Origin: Paenibacillus wulumuqiensis
GTDB taxonomy: Bacteria; Bacillota; Bacilli; Paenibacillales; Paenibacillaceae
Assembly: GCF_000971965.1 (NCBI RefSeq)
Contig: NZ_LAQP01000001.1
Location: 620,001-684,000 of the forward strand
Direction: 5' to 3'
DNA: 64,000 nt
The notes beneath the pieces were generated by a model. That model was given only the letters and a program-made list of their open reading frames with translations. It searched no databases and had not been told where the DNA came from. This document shows, in pieces, positions 1 to 8,291 of the stretch. A program made the translations under genes and the position numbers. How positions within the stretch are numbered: the stretch's first letter is position 1; each line of letters opens with the position of its first letter.

Positions 1-1
1 G

Positions 2-55
2 CAAAGATATGAAGAACGTTATGGCCAGCATGGACCTGATTATCTGACTCCCTGA
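2..55 (+). CDS. possible C-terminal end of a truncated plus-strand gene
   Basis: An open frame runs from the first bases of the window to a TGA at 53-55 and encodes a hydrophilic tail ending in HGPDYLTP. It converges on the kdp operon, whose last stop codon lies at 84. Only 17 codons are visible, so the product cannot be named and the frame could be open by chance. The previous sequence would decide it. Confidence 0.25.
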   Translation, partial: QRYEERYGQHGPDYLTP

Positions 56-83
56 CAGAAAAAGGCCGCAGCCGCTGAATGGT

Positions 84-2423
84 TTAATCCCCGTCGGCTA
101 CGACCAAAATATCCATATTCCGTGCATAACGCAGTACTTTTCGTAATATTGACTCTCTTCCCCACCGCTTCCAGCGGGGAGTACTGGATTGGCCCAGAAG
201 CATCTGTGTAGCCTGATGCTTCTGGGCCTCTTCGTTGATAATCCGGGCCAGATGGGTCATTCCCTTACAGCCAGGCTCATACTGGATATTGAATTCACCG
301 CCGAGCCTGGTAGTAAGCTTGTCGAATTTATCCGCTTTGGCAGCAGCTTCTCCGGTCAGCGACTGCGGGTTTCCTATATGAATATGGGTCACAATTAGTT
401 TGGCTTTTAGCCGGTAGGCGATCCGGAATCCCCTGCGAATCAGCCGCTCGGCTTCATGATCCAGCTTCACACCAACAAAAATAATCTCTTCCCGGTGCCA
501 TGGCCCACGTAGTGAATCAAGACGCTCCCAGGATTCGAGCCGGTCATCCACATCATCTGCCACTTCTCGCAATGCCAGTTCACGCAGAGCAATCAGATTA
601 CCCAGTTTAAAAAAATGATTCATCGCCTGCTCCACCTTGGCAGCAGCATAGATTTTGCCTTCTTCCATCCGCTGCTGCAGCGTCTGTGGAGTCACATCGA
701 TCAATTCCACTTCGTCCGCCAGATGAAGGATCGAATCGGGAACCGTCTCGCGCACACGAATTCCGGTAATTTGCTCCACGGCATCATTCAGACTTTCCAG
801 ATGTTGAATATTGACAGTGGAAATAACCGAAATGCCCGCATCCAGCAACTCGCGGATATCCTCATATCGCTTGCTGTTGCGGCTGCCCGGCACATTCGTA
901 TGCGCCAGCTCGTCGATCAGCGCCAATTCCGGATTACGCTTCAGTATGGAATCGAGATCCATTTCTTCCAGCTGACGGTCTCCATAAGCGATTCGGGATT
1001 TGGGAATCATCGGTAGTGTGGCAGCCTGAGCGGCTGTTTCCTTGCGGCCATGTGTCTCCAGCAGTCCGATCACTACATCAATGCCCTGCTTCAGCAGTTC
1101 ATTTCCTTCTCTCAGCATCGTATAAGTTTTTCCGACACCTGGTGCTGCGCCCACATATACTTTAAATGTTCCCCGCTTGATCCGGTCAATTTTGCGTTCG
1201 ATTTCTTCGGAAGGCAGACGCCGGTAGACTTCATCGCGCTTGACTGCTCCCGTGCGGGCAGGCAGAATACGCTCTCCCTCCTGCTCCGCCCGATCGGCCA
1301 TCAAGAAAATATCAATATCCCGCGTATACAGCAGCAGCCCATTAATAACCGACCGGTTCACCACTTCCTGCCAGCGATTCTGCCGGGAATGCCCCAGTAC
1401 GATCCGGGTCACCTGGTGTTCACGGGCATAATGGACCATCTGTCTTGGCAGCATTCGCCGTGAGCGAATTGGAATTTCTTCAAATGTACCACCAATCTGC
1501 CGGGTCAGCTCACGAAATGCATTTTTGAAAGTCTGTTCTTCTCTTGTCAGCTTTCGGTTCGAATTACAAAATGAAACGACCAGCAGATCTCCACTGAGTC
1601 GCCTGGCAATCTGCTGACCACGCCGGATATAGATCGAACCGTTCCAGTGATACTGCGCCGATACCATAATTCGCTCCGCAGTTCCGGTTGGCCCGGTAAG
1701 CCCCTGCTCGGCCCGATGCTTTTCCAGCGTACCGCCTACTCCTTCTGCCACGGTGCGCAGTGCCAGCTCACGCAGTACGGCCAGGTTCCCCCTTTCAAAA
1801 TACTCACGGTCTGCACTGTTATTCAAATGACCGGCAAAATAACGCTGGAGAATCACCTCCGGCGTTACATCAATCAGACGAACTTCATCTGCCTGTTCCA
1901 GTACATTGGCAGGAACGGTACACTCCACTTCACGACCGATATACTGCCGCGCCAGTTCAGCTACCCCTTCCAGCTCATATACGTTCACAGTGACCATAAT
2001 ACTGATACCACGCTGCAGCAGATACTGAATATCTTCCCAGCGAGTAGCGTGTCTGGCTTCCGGCCGGTTGTGATGAGCCAGATTGTCAACCAGCAGCACT
2101 TCCGGATTACGGACCACAATTTGTTCGATATTCAGGTCTTTCAGTTCGGTCTGCTGTCCCTGCTTGTCCGTTTTCATCCAGTGAATGCTCGGGATTCGTT
2201 CAAGGTCGCCCAGCTGCTGTACCGTCTCCGGACGGCGGAGTGTGGATACGGCGCACATGGCTACATCGATACCTTCCTGCTTGAGCAATTGACCATCCCG
2301 CAGCATATGATAAGTCTTACCGGAGCCGCTAACGGCCCCGATATAGACTTTGAGTTTGCCATGATGCAGTTTGGCAATCATTTGCAGCAGTTCTTCCGGT
2401 GTCTTGCGTCGAAACGTACTCAC
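84..2423 (-). CDS. kdpD: KdpD-like sensor protein with two tandem KdpD/USP halves and no histidine kinase
   Basis: The 779-residue protein is a head-to-tail duplication of the cytoplasmic N-terminal half of the potassium sensor KdpD. Each half has a KdpD P-loop domain followed by a universal-stress-protein (USP) domain. Half 2 (about residues 405-779) keeps the canonical Walker [10 protein letters not shown] (425-433) and DELAHTN (504-510). Half 1 (about 1-375) has the altered forms GAVSGSGKT (29-37) and DNLAHHN. There are no four membrane helices, no DHp histidine and no HATPase domain, so it cannot phosphorylate a KdpE; no kdpE lies in the window. Kinase-less KdpDs are known, and in Firmicutes the KdpD USP domain can bind c-di-AMP; that this protein does so is inference. 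The GTG start overlaps the kdpC stop (GTGA), implying translational coupling as the last gene of the kdp operon. Confidence 0.9.
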   Translation of the reverse strand: MSTFRRKTPEELLQMIAKLHHGKLKVYIGAVSGSGKTYHMLRDGQLLKQEGIDVAMCAVSTLRRPETVQQLGDLERIPSIHWMKTDKQGQQTELKDLNIEQIVVRNPEVLLVDNLAHHNRPEARHATRWEDIQYLLQRGISIMVTVNVYELEGVAELARQYIGREVECTVPANVLEQADEVRLIDVTPEVILQRYFAGHLNNSADREYFERGNLAVLRELALRTVAEGVGGTLEKHRAEQGLTGPTGTAERIMVSAQYHWNGSIYIRRGQQIARRLSGDLLVVSFCNSNRKLTREEQTFKNAFRELTRQIGGTFEEIPIRSRRMLPRQMVHYAREHQVTRIVLGHSRQNRWQEVVNRSVINGLLLYTRDIDIFLMADRAEQEGERILPARTGAVKRDEVYRRLPSEEIERKIDRIKRGTFKVYVGAAPGVGKTYTMLREGNELLKQGIDVVIGLLETHGRKETAAQAATLPMIPKSRIAYGDRQLEEMDLDSILKRNPELALIDELAHTNVPGSRNSKRYEDIRELLDAGISVISTVNIQHLESLNDAVEQITGIRVRETVPDSILHLADEVELIDVTPQTLQQRMEEGKIYAAAKVEQAMNHFFKLGNLIALRELALREVADDVDDRLESWERLDSLRGPWHREEIIFVGVKLDHEAERLIRRGFRIAYRLKAKLIVTHIHIGNPQSLTGEAAAKADKFDKLTTRLGGEFNIQYEPGCKGMTHLARIINEEAQKHQATQMLLGQSSTPRWKRWGRESILRKVLRYARNMDILVVADGD

Positions 2424-2995
2424 GACTGTGCACGCAGCTGCTGTACAGCCAGATTCAGCTTCAGTACATTGACTGCCGGCTCACCAAAGATACCAAGCTG
2501 TGCAGGAGTCGTATTATTGCTTACGATCGACTCCAGCTGCTCTGCAGACAGACCGGTCAGCTTGCTGATCCGGGGAATCTGGGCTGCTGCTGCCTGAGGC
2601 GTAATGTCAGGATCCAGCCCGGAACCGGAGTTGGTAATCAGATCCACCGGCAGGGAAGCTACCGGCACACTCGGATTCTGCTTTTGCCATGTGACAACCG
2701 ACTCCTCTATCCGTTTGATCAGTTCAGGATTGGAAGGTGCATAGTTCGGTGAACCCGAACCATTGGCATTATATTCTACACTCGATACTCTGCCCTGAAA
2801 ATAATGAGGATCGGTAAATGACTGTCCGATCAGTTCGGAACCTATCACATCATGATTGCTGTTATAGATCAGACTGCCAGCCGCTTGATGCGGCATGACA
2901 ACTCTGGCAATCCCGGTAATGACAAGCTGATACAGTACACAGCACATGACAAACAGTATTGCACTCGTACGCAAGGTAATCCATACATTTTTCAC
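2420..2995 (-). CDS. kdpC: potassium-transporting ATPase subunit KdpC
   Basis: KdpC is the small single-pass subunit that stabilises the KdpFABC potassium pump and aids ATP binding by KdpB. The 191-residue protein has one N-terminal membrane segment ([20 protein letters not shown]) and the conserved motifs SQPxYAPSN-like ([10 protein letters not shown]), [17 protein letters not shown] and [20 protein letters not shown] chose the GTG at 2995 rather than the upstream in-frame ATG at 3043 because AAGGAAAG sits 7 bases before it. It follows kdpB and overlaps the kdpD-like gene by four bases. Confidence 0.95.
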   Translation of the reverse strand: MKNVWITLRTSAILFVMCCVLYQLVITGIARVVMPHQAAGSLIYNSNHDVIGSELIGQSFTDPHYFQGRVSSVEYNANGSGSPNYAPSNPELIKRIEESVVTWQKQNPSVPVASLPVDLITNSGSGLDPDITPQAAAAQIPRISKLTGLSAEQLESIVSNNTTPAQLGIFGEPAVNVLKLNLAVQQLRAQS

Positions 2996-3064
2996 GTTTA
3001 TTCTTTCCTTTCCGAATAGGCGGTTGATCTTGCTCGTGTACACAGGGAACGATAACTATCGAAT

Positions 3065-5092
3065 TCAGACAAACCACTGGATCAGTAGATCAATCAACTT
3101 GATCCCGATAAAAGGAACCACCACACCGCCAAAGCCATAAATAAACAGATTACGCTGCAGCAAACGGCTGGAGCTCATCGGCTTGTAGGCTACACCTTTC
3201 ATCGCCAGCGGGATCAGAATCGGGATAATAACCGCATTAAAGATCAGTGCCGACAGAATCGCCGAGGTCGGTGAATGCAGATTCATTACATTGAGCAGCT
3301 GCATCTGCGGGATAGCTACCATGAACATAGCCGGAATAATCGCAAAATACTTGGCAATATCATTGGCGATACTGAAGGTGGTCAGACTGCCGCGTGTCAT
3401 CAGCAGCTGTTTGCCGATTGCTACCACTTCGATAATTTTGGAAGGATCGGAGTCCAGGTCGATCATATTCGCCGCTTCTTTGGCAGCTACCGTACCGCTG
3501 TTCATCGCAATCCCTACATCGGCCTGCGCCAGTGCCGGAGCATCATTCGTACCGTCGCCGGTCATTGCTACCAGTTTGCCTTCTGCCTGTTCACGGCGGA
3601 TAACGGCAATCTTGTCTTCCGGCGTACTTTCCGCAATATAATCATCCACGCCTGCTTCCCGGGCAATCGTCGCTGCTGTCAGCGGATTGTCACCGGTACA
3701 CATAATGGTCTTGATCCCCATGCTGCGCATCTGTTCAAACCGTTCTTTCATACCGGCCTTAACTGTATCCTTGAGGTAAATCAATCCGTAAATCGTGTTG
3801 TCCACCGCTACCGCCAGCGGTGTACCACCTGCCGAGGCAATCGCATCACTGTTGGATTGCAGCGAAGCGGGAATGGTCCCGCCCTGCTCGGTCACCCAGT
3901 TTTTGACTGCATCGACAGCGCCCTTGCGCACTCTGCGTCCATCCGGTAGATTCAGTCCGCTCATTCGTGTCTCTGCTTTGAATTCAATAATCTCCGCGCC
4001 CATCCCCAATTCCTGATCGTAATTCCAGCCCTGCTTTTTCATAAGTTCCAGTACGGAACGTCCTTCCGGTGTCTCATCATAGGTCGAGCTGATTGCTGCC
4101 CAGTAACCGACCTCCTGCGCAGAATGACCGTCTGTGGGCACAAATTCACTTGCCATCCGGTTACCATAGGTGATTGTACCGGTTTTGTCGAGAATGATGG
4201 TGTTGATATCGCCGGAAGCTTCTACCGCTTTGCCTGACATGGCCAGTACGTTAAATCGTGTAACCCGGTCCATCCCGGCAATCCCGATCGCTGACAGCAG
4301 CCCGCCGATTGTCGTCGGGATCAGACAGACCAGCAGCGCGATCAGTACAGGCACAGCCAGATCAATCTCCAGATAATTAGCCATAAACGGCAGTGTCACC
4401 ACAACCATCAAGAAGATGATCGTCAAGCTTATCAATACTGTGTTTAAAGCAATCTCGTTAGGTGTCTTCTGCCGCTCGGCTCCTTCGACCAGACTGATCA
4501 TCCGGTCCATAAAGGACTCGCCGGGATCGCTTGTTATGCGTACTTTGATCTCATCACTGATTACCATTGTACCGCCGGTCACCGAACTGAAGTCACCGCC
4601 TGCTTCCTTGATTACCGGAGCCGATTCCCCGGTAATGGCAGATTCGTCCACTGATGCCAGTCCCTTGATCACTTCACCATCACCCGGGATCATCTCTCCC
4701 TGGGAGACCTGGACAATATCGCCTTTGCGCAGATCGGTTGAAGGCACTTCGACGATATGGTCACCCTCCACGCGATGAGCCATGATTTCCTTTTTGGTCT
4801 TTTTCAGTGAATCCGCCTGCGCTTTACCCCGTCCCTCGGCCAGCGCCTCGGCAAAGTTGGCGAACAGTATCGTGAACAGTAAAATAACAGCTACCGCTAT
4901 ATTAAAGCCGGTCGATACCGCCTCTCCAAAAGCATTCGGTATAAAGATCAGCAAAATGCTGATCAGCAGGCCAACTTCAACGACAAACATGACCGGATTT
5001 TTCATCATCAATTTGGGGTTTAACTTGATCACCGATTGCTGCAAAGCCTTGCTAATCAGTTCCCGGTTCATCACGGAAGCTTGATTTTTCAT
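3065..5092 (-). CDS. kdpB: potassium-transporting P-type ATPase KdpB
   Basis: KdpB is the ATP-hydrolysing P-type ATPase subunit of KdpFABC. The protein (675 residues, close to the usual 680) shows the phosphorylation motif [11 protein letters not shown], the TGES actuator motif (AITGESAPV), the nucleotide-domain motifs and the hinge [24 protein letters not shown]. Several membrane helices lie at residues 30-80, 215-260 and near the C-terminus. An upstream in-frame ATG at 5155 exists, but GTGGAGGAA seven bases before 5092 supports the shorter start. It sits between kdpA and kdpC in the standard order. Confidence 0.97.
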   Translation of the reverse strand: MKNQASVMNRELISKALQQSVIKLNPKLMMKNPVMFVVEVGLLISILLIFIPNAFGEAVSTGFNIAVAVILLFTILFANFAEALAEGRGKAQADSLKKTKKEIMAHRVEGDHIVEVPSTDLRKGDIVQVSQGEMIPGDGEVIKGLASVDESAITGESAPVIKEAGGDFSSVTGGTMVISDEIKVRITSDPGESFMDRMISLVEGAERQKTPNEIALNTVLISLTIIFLMVVVTLPFMANYLEIDLAVPVLIALLVCLIPTTIGGLLSAIGIAGMDRVTRFNVLAMSGKAVEASGDINTIILDKTGTITYGNRMASEFVPTDGHSAQEVGYWAAISSTYDETPEGRSVLELMKKQGWNYDQELGMGAEIIEFKAETRMSGLNLPDGRRVRKGAVDAVKNWVTEQGGTIPASLQSNSDAIASAGGTPLAVAVDNTIYGLIYLKDTVKAGMKERFEQMRSMGIKTIMCTGDNPLTAATIAREAGVDDYIAESTPEDKIAVIRREQAEGKLVAMTGDGTNDAPALAQADVGIAMNSGTVAAKEAANMIDLDSDPSKIIEVVAIGKQLLMTRGSLTTFSIANDIAKYFAIIPAMFMVAIPQMQLLNVMNLHSPTSAILSALIFNAVIIPILIPLAMKGVAYKPMSSSRLLQRNLFIYGFGGVVVPFIGIKLIDLLIQWFV

Positions 5093-5197
5093 TGCTGATT
5101 CCTCCACTTGAAATGTCTCTATTTTAGCTGTGCTTGATTTGATTTGGTTATACATTTGCAGTTGGCAGCCGGCTCATATTCCGGACAGCCGATCCTT

Positions 5198-6868
5198 TTA
5201 CAAAGTCAGCTGTTCTGCAATCGGTCCCAGTACCAGTGCCGGGAAGAAGGTCAGTGCTCCCACGATCACTACAGCGACCACGAATACCACACCGAACAGC
5301 GGCTGATCCGTACGCAGTGTACCACTTGTCTCCGGCACCGGCTTCTTCATAAGCAGAGATCCTGCTACAGCCAGCAGCGTCACCATCGAGAAGTAACGCG
5401 CAATAAACATCACTGCACCGGTCGATACATTCCAGAATATTGTATTATCGCTAAGTCCCTCAAAACCCGAACCGTTATTGGCAGCAGCGGAAGTGAACTC
5501 ATACAACACCTGTGTCAATCCGTGATAGCCCGGATTGGAAATGGTGTTCGGGTATGTCATGAGCGCAATAGCTGTCGGCGCCAGAATGAGCAGCGGCTGA
5601 ATCAACAGCGTAACTGCAATCAGCTTCATCTCTTTACCTTCAATCTTGCGCCCCAGAAATTCCGGGGTTCGTCCAACCATCAGCCCGGACAGGAATACTG
5701 CGATAATGGCATACATGAGTACGTTGAGGATACCGACTCCCGAACCGCCAAAGACCGTATTCAGCATCATATTGCCGATAGCGACCATGCCTGCGATTGG
5801 AGTTAAGGTATCATGCATCGTATTGACTGCCCCTGTCTCCGATGCCGTCGTAACAACCGAGTAAAAGGAAGATTGTTCTACCCCGATGCGTACTTCCTTG
5901 CCTTCCATCGAACCTGTACCCTGCTGGATACCCGCCTGCTGAATCAGCGGATTGCCCTGGTGTTCACTGAAGAGCGACACGCTCAGCATCACGATAAACA
6001 TCATCATCATCGATACGAACAGTACACGTCCTTGCTTGCGATTGCCAACCATCTTGCCATATGTAAATGGCAGCGAGACCGGAACCAACATCATCATCAT
6101 AATTTGCAGCATATTACTAACCCCGCCCGGATTCTCAAACGGATGCGCGGAGTTGGCTCCCATAAAGCCCCCACCATTATTACCAAGTTCTTTAATCGCC
6201 AGGAAAGTTCCCATAGGTCCTGTCGCGATCTGCTGCTGTGCGCCTTCAAGCGTCTGGGCCGTCACTCCAGTCTGCAAGGTCTGCGGTACGCCAAGACCGA
6301 TCAGAATAATCGCGGCTACAGTGGCTATCGGAAGCAGAATACGGGTCAACGCCCGGGTCAAATCCACGAAGAAATTACCCAGCGGCTTGCCAGCCAGTCC
6401 GCGAATAAAAGCGATAGCCACCGCGATACCCGTAGCAGGTGAGACAAACATCATAAACACAATAGCAGTCATCTGCGAGAATAACGATAATCCGCTCTCG
6501 CCACTGTAATGCTGAAGATTCGTATTGGTCATAAAGCTGACTGCCGTATTAAAAGCCAGATCCGGGCTCATTGCCCCAATATCTGCCGGATTAAGCGGTA
6601 GCTTGTCCTGCAGCCGGAATATCAGATAAACAATCAAAATCAATATCGAGTTGCTGATCAGTACGGCGGCTGCATACTGTTTCCAGGTCTGATTGTCCTG
6701 ACGAATACCGCCAATACGGTAAATTCCTTTTTCCAGAGGGCCAAACCAGCGATCCAGCCGCCCTGGAGTATAATCAAATGCCCGGGCGATATAACTGCCC
6801 ATCGGACGCGCCAGCAAAATGACGATAATCAAGGTTACTACAATGCCGATATATGGAAGAATACTCAC
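5198..6868 (-). CDS. kdpA: potassium-transporting ATPase channel subunit KdpA
   Basis: KdpA is the membrane channel subunit that selects potassium in KdpFABC and belongs to the superfamily of potassium transporters. The 556-residue protein has about ten hydrophobic helices and the selectivity-loop signatures NTAVSFMTNTNLQHYSGE, GNNGGGFMGANSAHPFENP, ETGAVNTMHDTLTP and TSAAANNGSGFEGL. The start is GTG at 6868 with AGGAGAGAG upstream. The first gene pair, kdpF and a 35-aa ORF, lies immediately upstream on the same strand. Confidence 0.97.
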   Translation of the reverse strand: MSILPYIGIVVTLIIVILLARPMGSYIARAFDYTPGRLDRWFGPLEKGIYRIGGIRQDNQTWKQYAAAVLISNSILILIVYLIFRLQDKLPLNPADIGAMSPDLAFNTAVSFMTNTNLQHYSGESGLSLFSQMTAIVFMMFVSPATGIAVAIAFIRGLAGKPLGNFFVDLTRALTRILLPIATVAAIILIGLGVPQTLQTGVTAQTLEGAQQQIATGPMGTFLAIKELGNNGGGFMGANSAHPFENPGGVSNMLQIMMMMLVPVSLPFTYGKMVGNRKQGRVLFVSMMMMFIVMLSVSLFSEHQGNPLIQQAGIQQGTGSMEGKEVRIGVEQSSFYSVVTTASETGAVNTMHDTLTPIAGMVAIGNMMLNTVFGGSGVGILNVLMYAIIAVFLSGLMVGRTPEFLGRKIEGKEMKLIAVTLLIQPLLILAPTAIALMTYPNTISNPGYHGLTQVLYEFTSAAANNGSGFEGLSDNTIFWNVSTGAVMFIARYFSMVTLLAVAGSLLMKKPVPETSGTLRTDQPLFGVVFVVAVVIVGALTFFPALVLGPIAEQLTL

Positions 6869-6887
6869 AACACTCTCTCCTGCCTAT

Positions 6888-6968
6888 TTAAAATTTTTCC
6901 GGATAAATCAAGGCATAACACAGATACACCAGCAAACCAGCAATAATGATCCACAGTAACCAGGTCAC
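6888..6968 (-). CDS. kdpF: KdpF small membrane subunit
   Basis: This 26-residue single-helix peptide reads VTWLLWIIIAGLLVYLCYAL then IYPEKF. A hydrophobic helix followed by a Y-A-L-x-x-P-E-x-F ending is the KdpF signature. KdpF stabilises the KdpFABC complex. The start is GTG with AGAGGGA upstream. Its GTG overlaps the TGA of the preceding 35-codon ORF (GTGA), and kdpA begins 20 bases after its stop. It is far below normal ORF-calling length and is easily missed. Confidence 0.88.
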   Translation of the reverse strand: MTWLLWIIIAGLLVYLCYALIYPEKF

Positions 6969-7072
6969 TTGTCATTCCCTCTTTCTCCTATGACTCGGGA
7001 TGACCATTCAGCCAGTCCTCCAAGTGCGAATGCGATGAGTATTACCAATACAATCATCATGATGTCCAGCAT
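6965..7072 (-). CDS. 35-residue single-helix membrane peptide at the head of the kdp operon
   Basis: An ATG preceded by GAAGGAG at 9 bases opens a 35-codon frame. It encodes a hydrophobic helix (MLDIMMIVLVILIAFALGGL) followed by a charged tail (AEWSSRVIGERGNDK). Its stop overlaps the kdpF GTG, which argues for coupled translation and hence for a real gene. I do not recognise the family by name. The position suggests an accessory peptide of the Kdp pump or a leader that sets kdpF translation. The helix begins right at the N-terminus and has no signal cleavage site. Confidence 0.7.
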   Translation of the reverse strand: MLDIMMIVLVILIAFALGGLAEWSSRVIGERGNDK

Positions 7073-7255
7073 AATTTCGTTGCTCCTTCATAATAAGTTC
7101 AGCTTCCTATCCTTTGCCTGTAGAGGGTACAGATTCTCTACTTATATCCCTTTGTCTATTTGACGGCTGCATCATCACCCAAATTAAATTGTCTACAATT
7201 GGTTGTTAGTTGTATTTAATTTAATTACAGGTGCGATTTTTGCAAAATTTGGCGC

Positions 7256-7299
7256 AAAAAAAGAAGCCTGGAGAAAAGCAGAACTTTTCTCCAGGCTTC
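7256..7299 (-). terminator. intrinsic terminator of the kdp riboswitch leader
   Basis: Two perfect 16-base arms (7263-7278 and 7284-7299) with a 5-base loop are followed, on the minus strand, by seven consecutive T. It lies between the second c-di-AMP aptamer and the first kdp ORF, so reading through it is required for kdp expression. This is the expected expression platform of an OFF switch. Confidence 0.9.
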
Positions 7300-7391
7300 C
7301 TTGCAGCTGCTGTACCTGTCATACGCATTCACCGAATGCAGTACAAACAAGCTTCACATCTGTGATAAGCCGGATATAAGTTCTCCCTGAT

Positions 7392-7548
7392 ACGCTGACG
7401 AGGTTAGCTGTCGGGTTCGGGCTGGAAGATTGCCCGTTCCGGTAGTATCCGGAATTCACCCCGTGTCATGTAATGTATGAACTGTATCAGTCCGTGTCTG
7501 CATGACGTTTGGTTCCCCCGCTTTCCATGTTCAATGGAAACTAAGCGT
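7392..7548 (-). ncRNA. c-di-AMP riboswitch (ydaO-yuaA type), promoter-distal copy
   Basis: On the minus strand the conserved ydaO blocks occur in order: GCTTAGTTTCC, GGGGGAACCAAACG, CGGGGTGAATTCCGG, GCCCGAACCCGACAGC and TAACCTCGTCAGC. The outer stem P1 can form between ACGCT (7548-7544) and AGCGT (7396-7392). ydaO riboswitches bind cyclic di-AMP and usually switch expression off, and potassium uptake genes are known targets. The terminator at 7256-7299 lies about 90 nt downstream. A second aptamer lies upstream in the same leader. Confidence 0.9.
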
Positions 7549-7646
7549 TGTGACGTTTTCCTGTATGCTGCTCAGAGCATAATAAAACACAGAGCTTTTA
7601 TCCCCTGTGTCATCATGGCACAAGTTTCACACTCCCTCTCGATCTA

Positions 7647-7822
7647 TGCTTACGAGGTTAGCTGTCGGATTCGGGCGGTGAGAGTCGCCCTACCTTCAGA
7701 CTGATACCATGGTGATCAGCCTGAAGGATTCACCCCTTGCAGTCAATATGGTGGCTCTCACACCGCCAATATTTACTGCATCATTGGTTCCCCCGTTTTC
7801 CGGTAAACCCGGAAACTCAGCA
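7647..7822 (-). ncRNA. c-di-AMP riboswitch (ydaO-yuaA type), promoter-proximal copy
   Basis: A second full ydaO aptamer reads, on the minus strand, GCTGAGTTTCCGGG, CGGGGGAACCAATG, AAGGGGTGAATCCTTC, GGTAGGGCG, CCCGAATCCGACAGC and TAACCTCGTAAGC. P1 can form between TGCT (7822-7819) and AGCA (7650-7647). Its 3' half is closer to the consensus than the distal copy. Between the copies, 7590-7613 could form an 8-bp hairpin followed by TTTATT, a weak terminator at best, so the two aptamers may share the strong terminator at 7256-7299. Confidence 0.9.
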
Positions 7823-7923
7823 ATTGCAGAACATAAAACCCAAGTATAGGGACTGTCCATTTACGGCAGCCGCTGACTCCAGATTTGCACATAAAATCTG
7901 TGAATCTCTAAATCCTGAAATGT

Positions 7924-7952
7924 ATATTACGCCTGTCCTTGCTAACTGTAAA
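7924..7952 (-). promoter_or_regulatory. candidate sigma-A promoter of the kdp leader
   Basis: On the minus strand TTTACA (7952-7947) is separated by 17 bases from TAATAT (7929-7924). Transcription would start near 7917, about 95 nt before the first aptamer. The -10 box matches the consensus at only four positions, so this is tentative. The AT-rich stretch 7953-8190 further upstream holds no gene that I can support. Confidence 0.4.
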
Positions 7953-8195
7953 GGTGAAGGAAAAGTCAAAATAGACCTTGCTGGCTCACAGTTGTTCCTT
8001 TAGAACATTTATTAATTTTTTATCTATCTCCACCTCTGTTTTGCTCTATTTTGCTTTCATTTTCTTAAATTCGACATTGTTTGCAAATATGTATTCAGTT
8101 ATTCTTGCAAAATCATGAAAACAATTATGTCATTCTTTTCAATTGCCATTCTAAACTGATCTTGCCCCGGCGATTCGAATCGGTGTTTGCATGCT

Positions 8196-8224
8196 AAAAA
8201 AACGGAGCGCTCCGGGCGCTCCGT
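8196..8224 (-). terminator. intrinsic terminator after the SUKH-LRR gene
   Basis: Nine-base arms ACGGAGCGC and GCGCTCCGT with a 5-base loop are followed on the minus strand by a run of T. It lies about 70 bases past the stop of the SUKH-LRR gene. Confidence 0.85.
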
Positions 8225-8291
8225 CTCACAATTCACTTATGCCTGTATAATCACTCTGTTTATTGTTCTGTTTATCTGCTCTTCTCTACGA

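Noticed and set aside
1647-2597. 316-codon plus-strand open frame
   Set aside because: Antisense to the KdpD-like gene and kdpC; no site or motif.
7590-7613. terminator between the two aptamers
   Set aside because: Only an 8-bp stem with one G-T pair and an interrupted T-run; too weak to call, though it may act weakly.
7477-8003. short plus-strand frames in the kdp leader
   Set aside because: They are antisense to conserved riboswitch blocks and lack ribosome sites.
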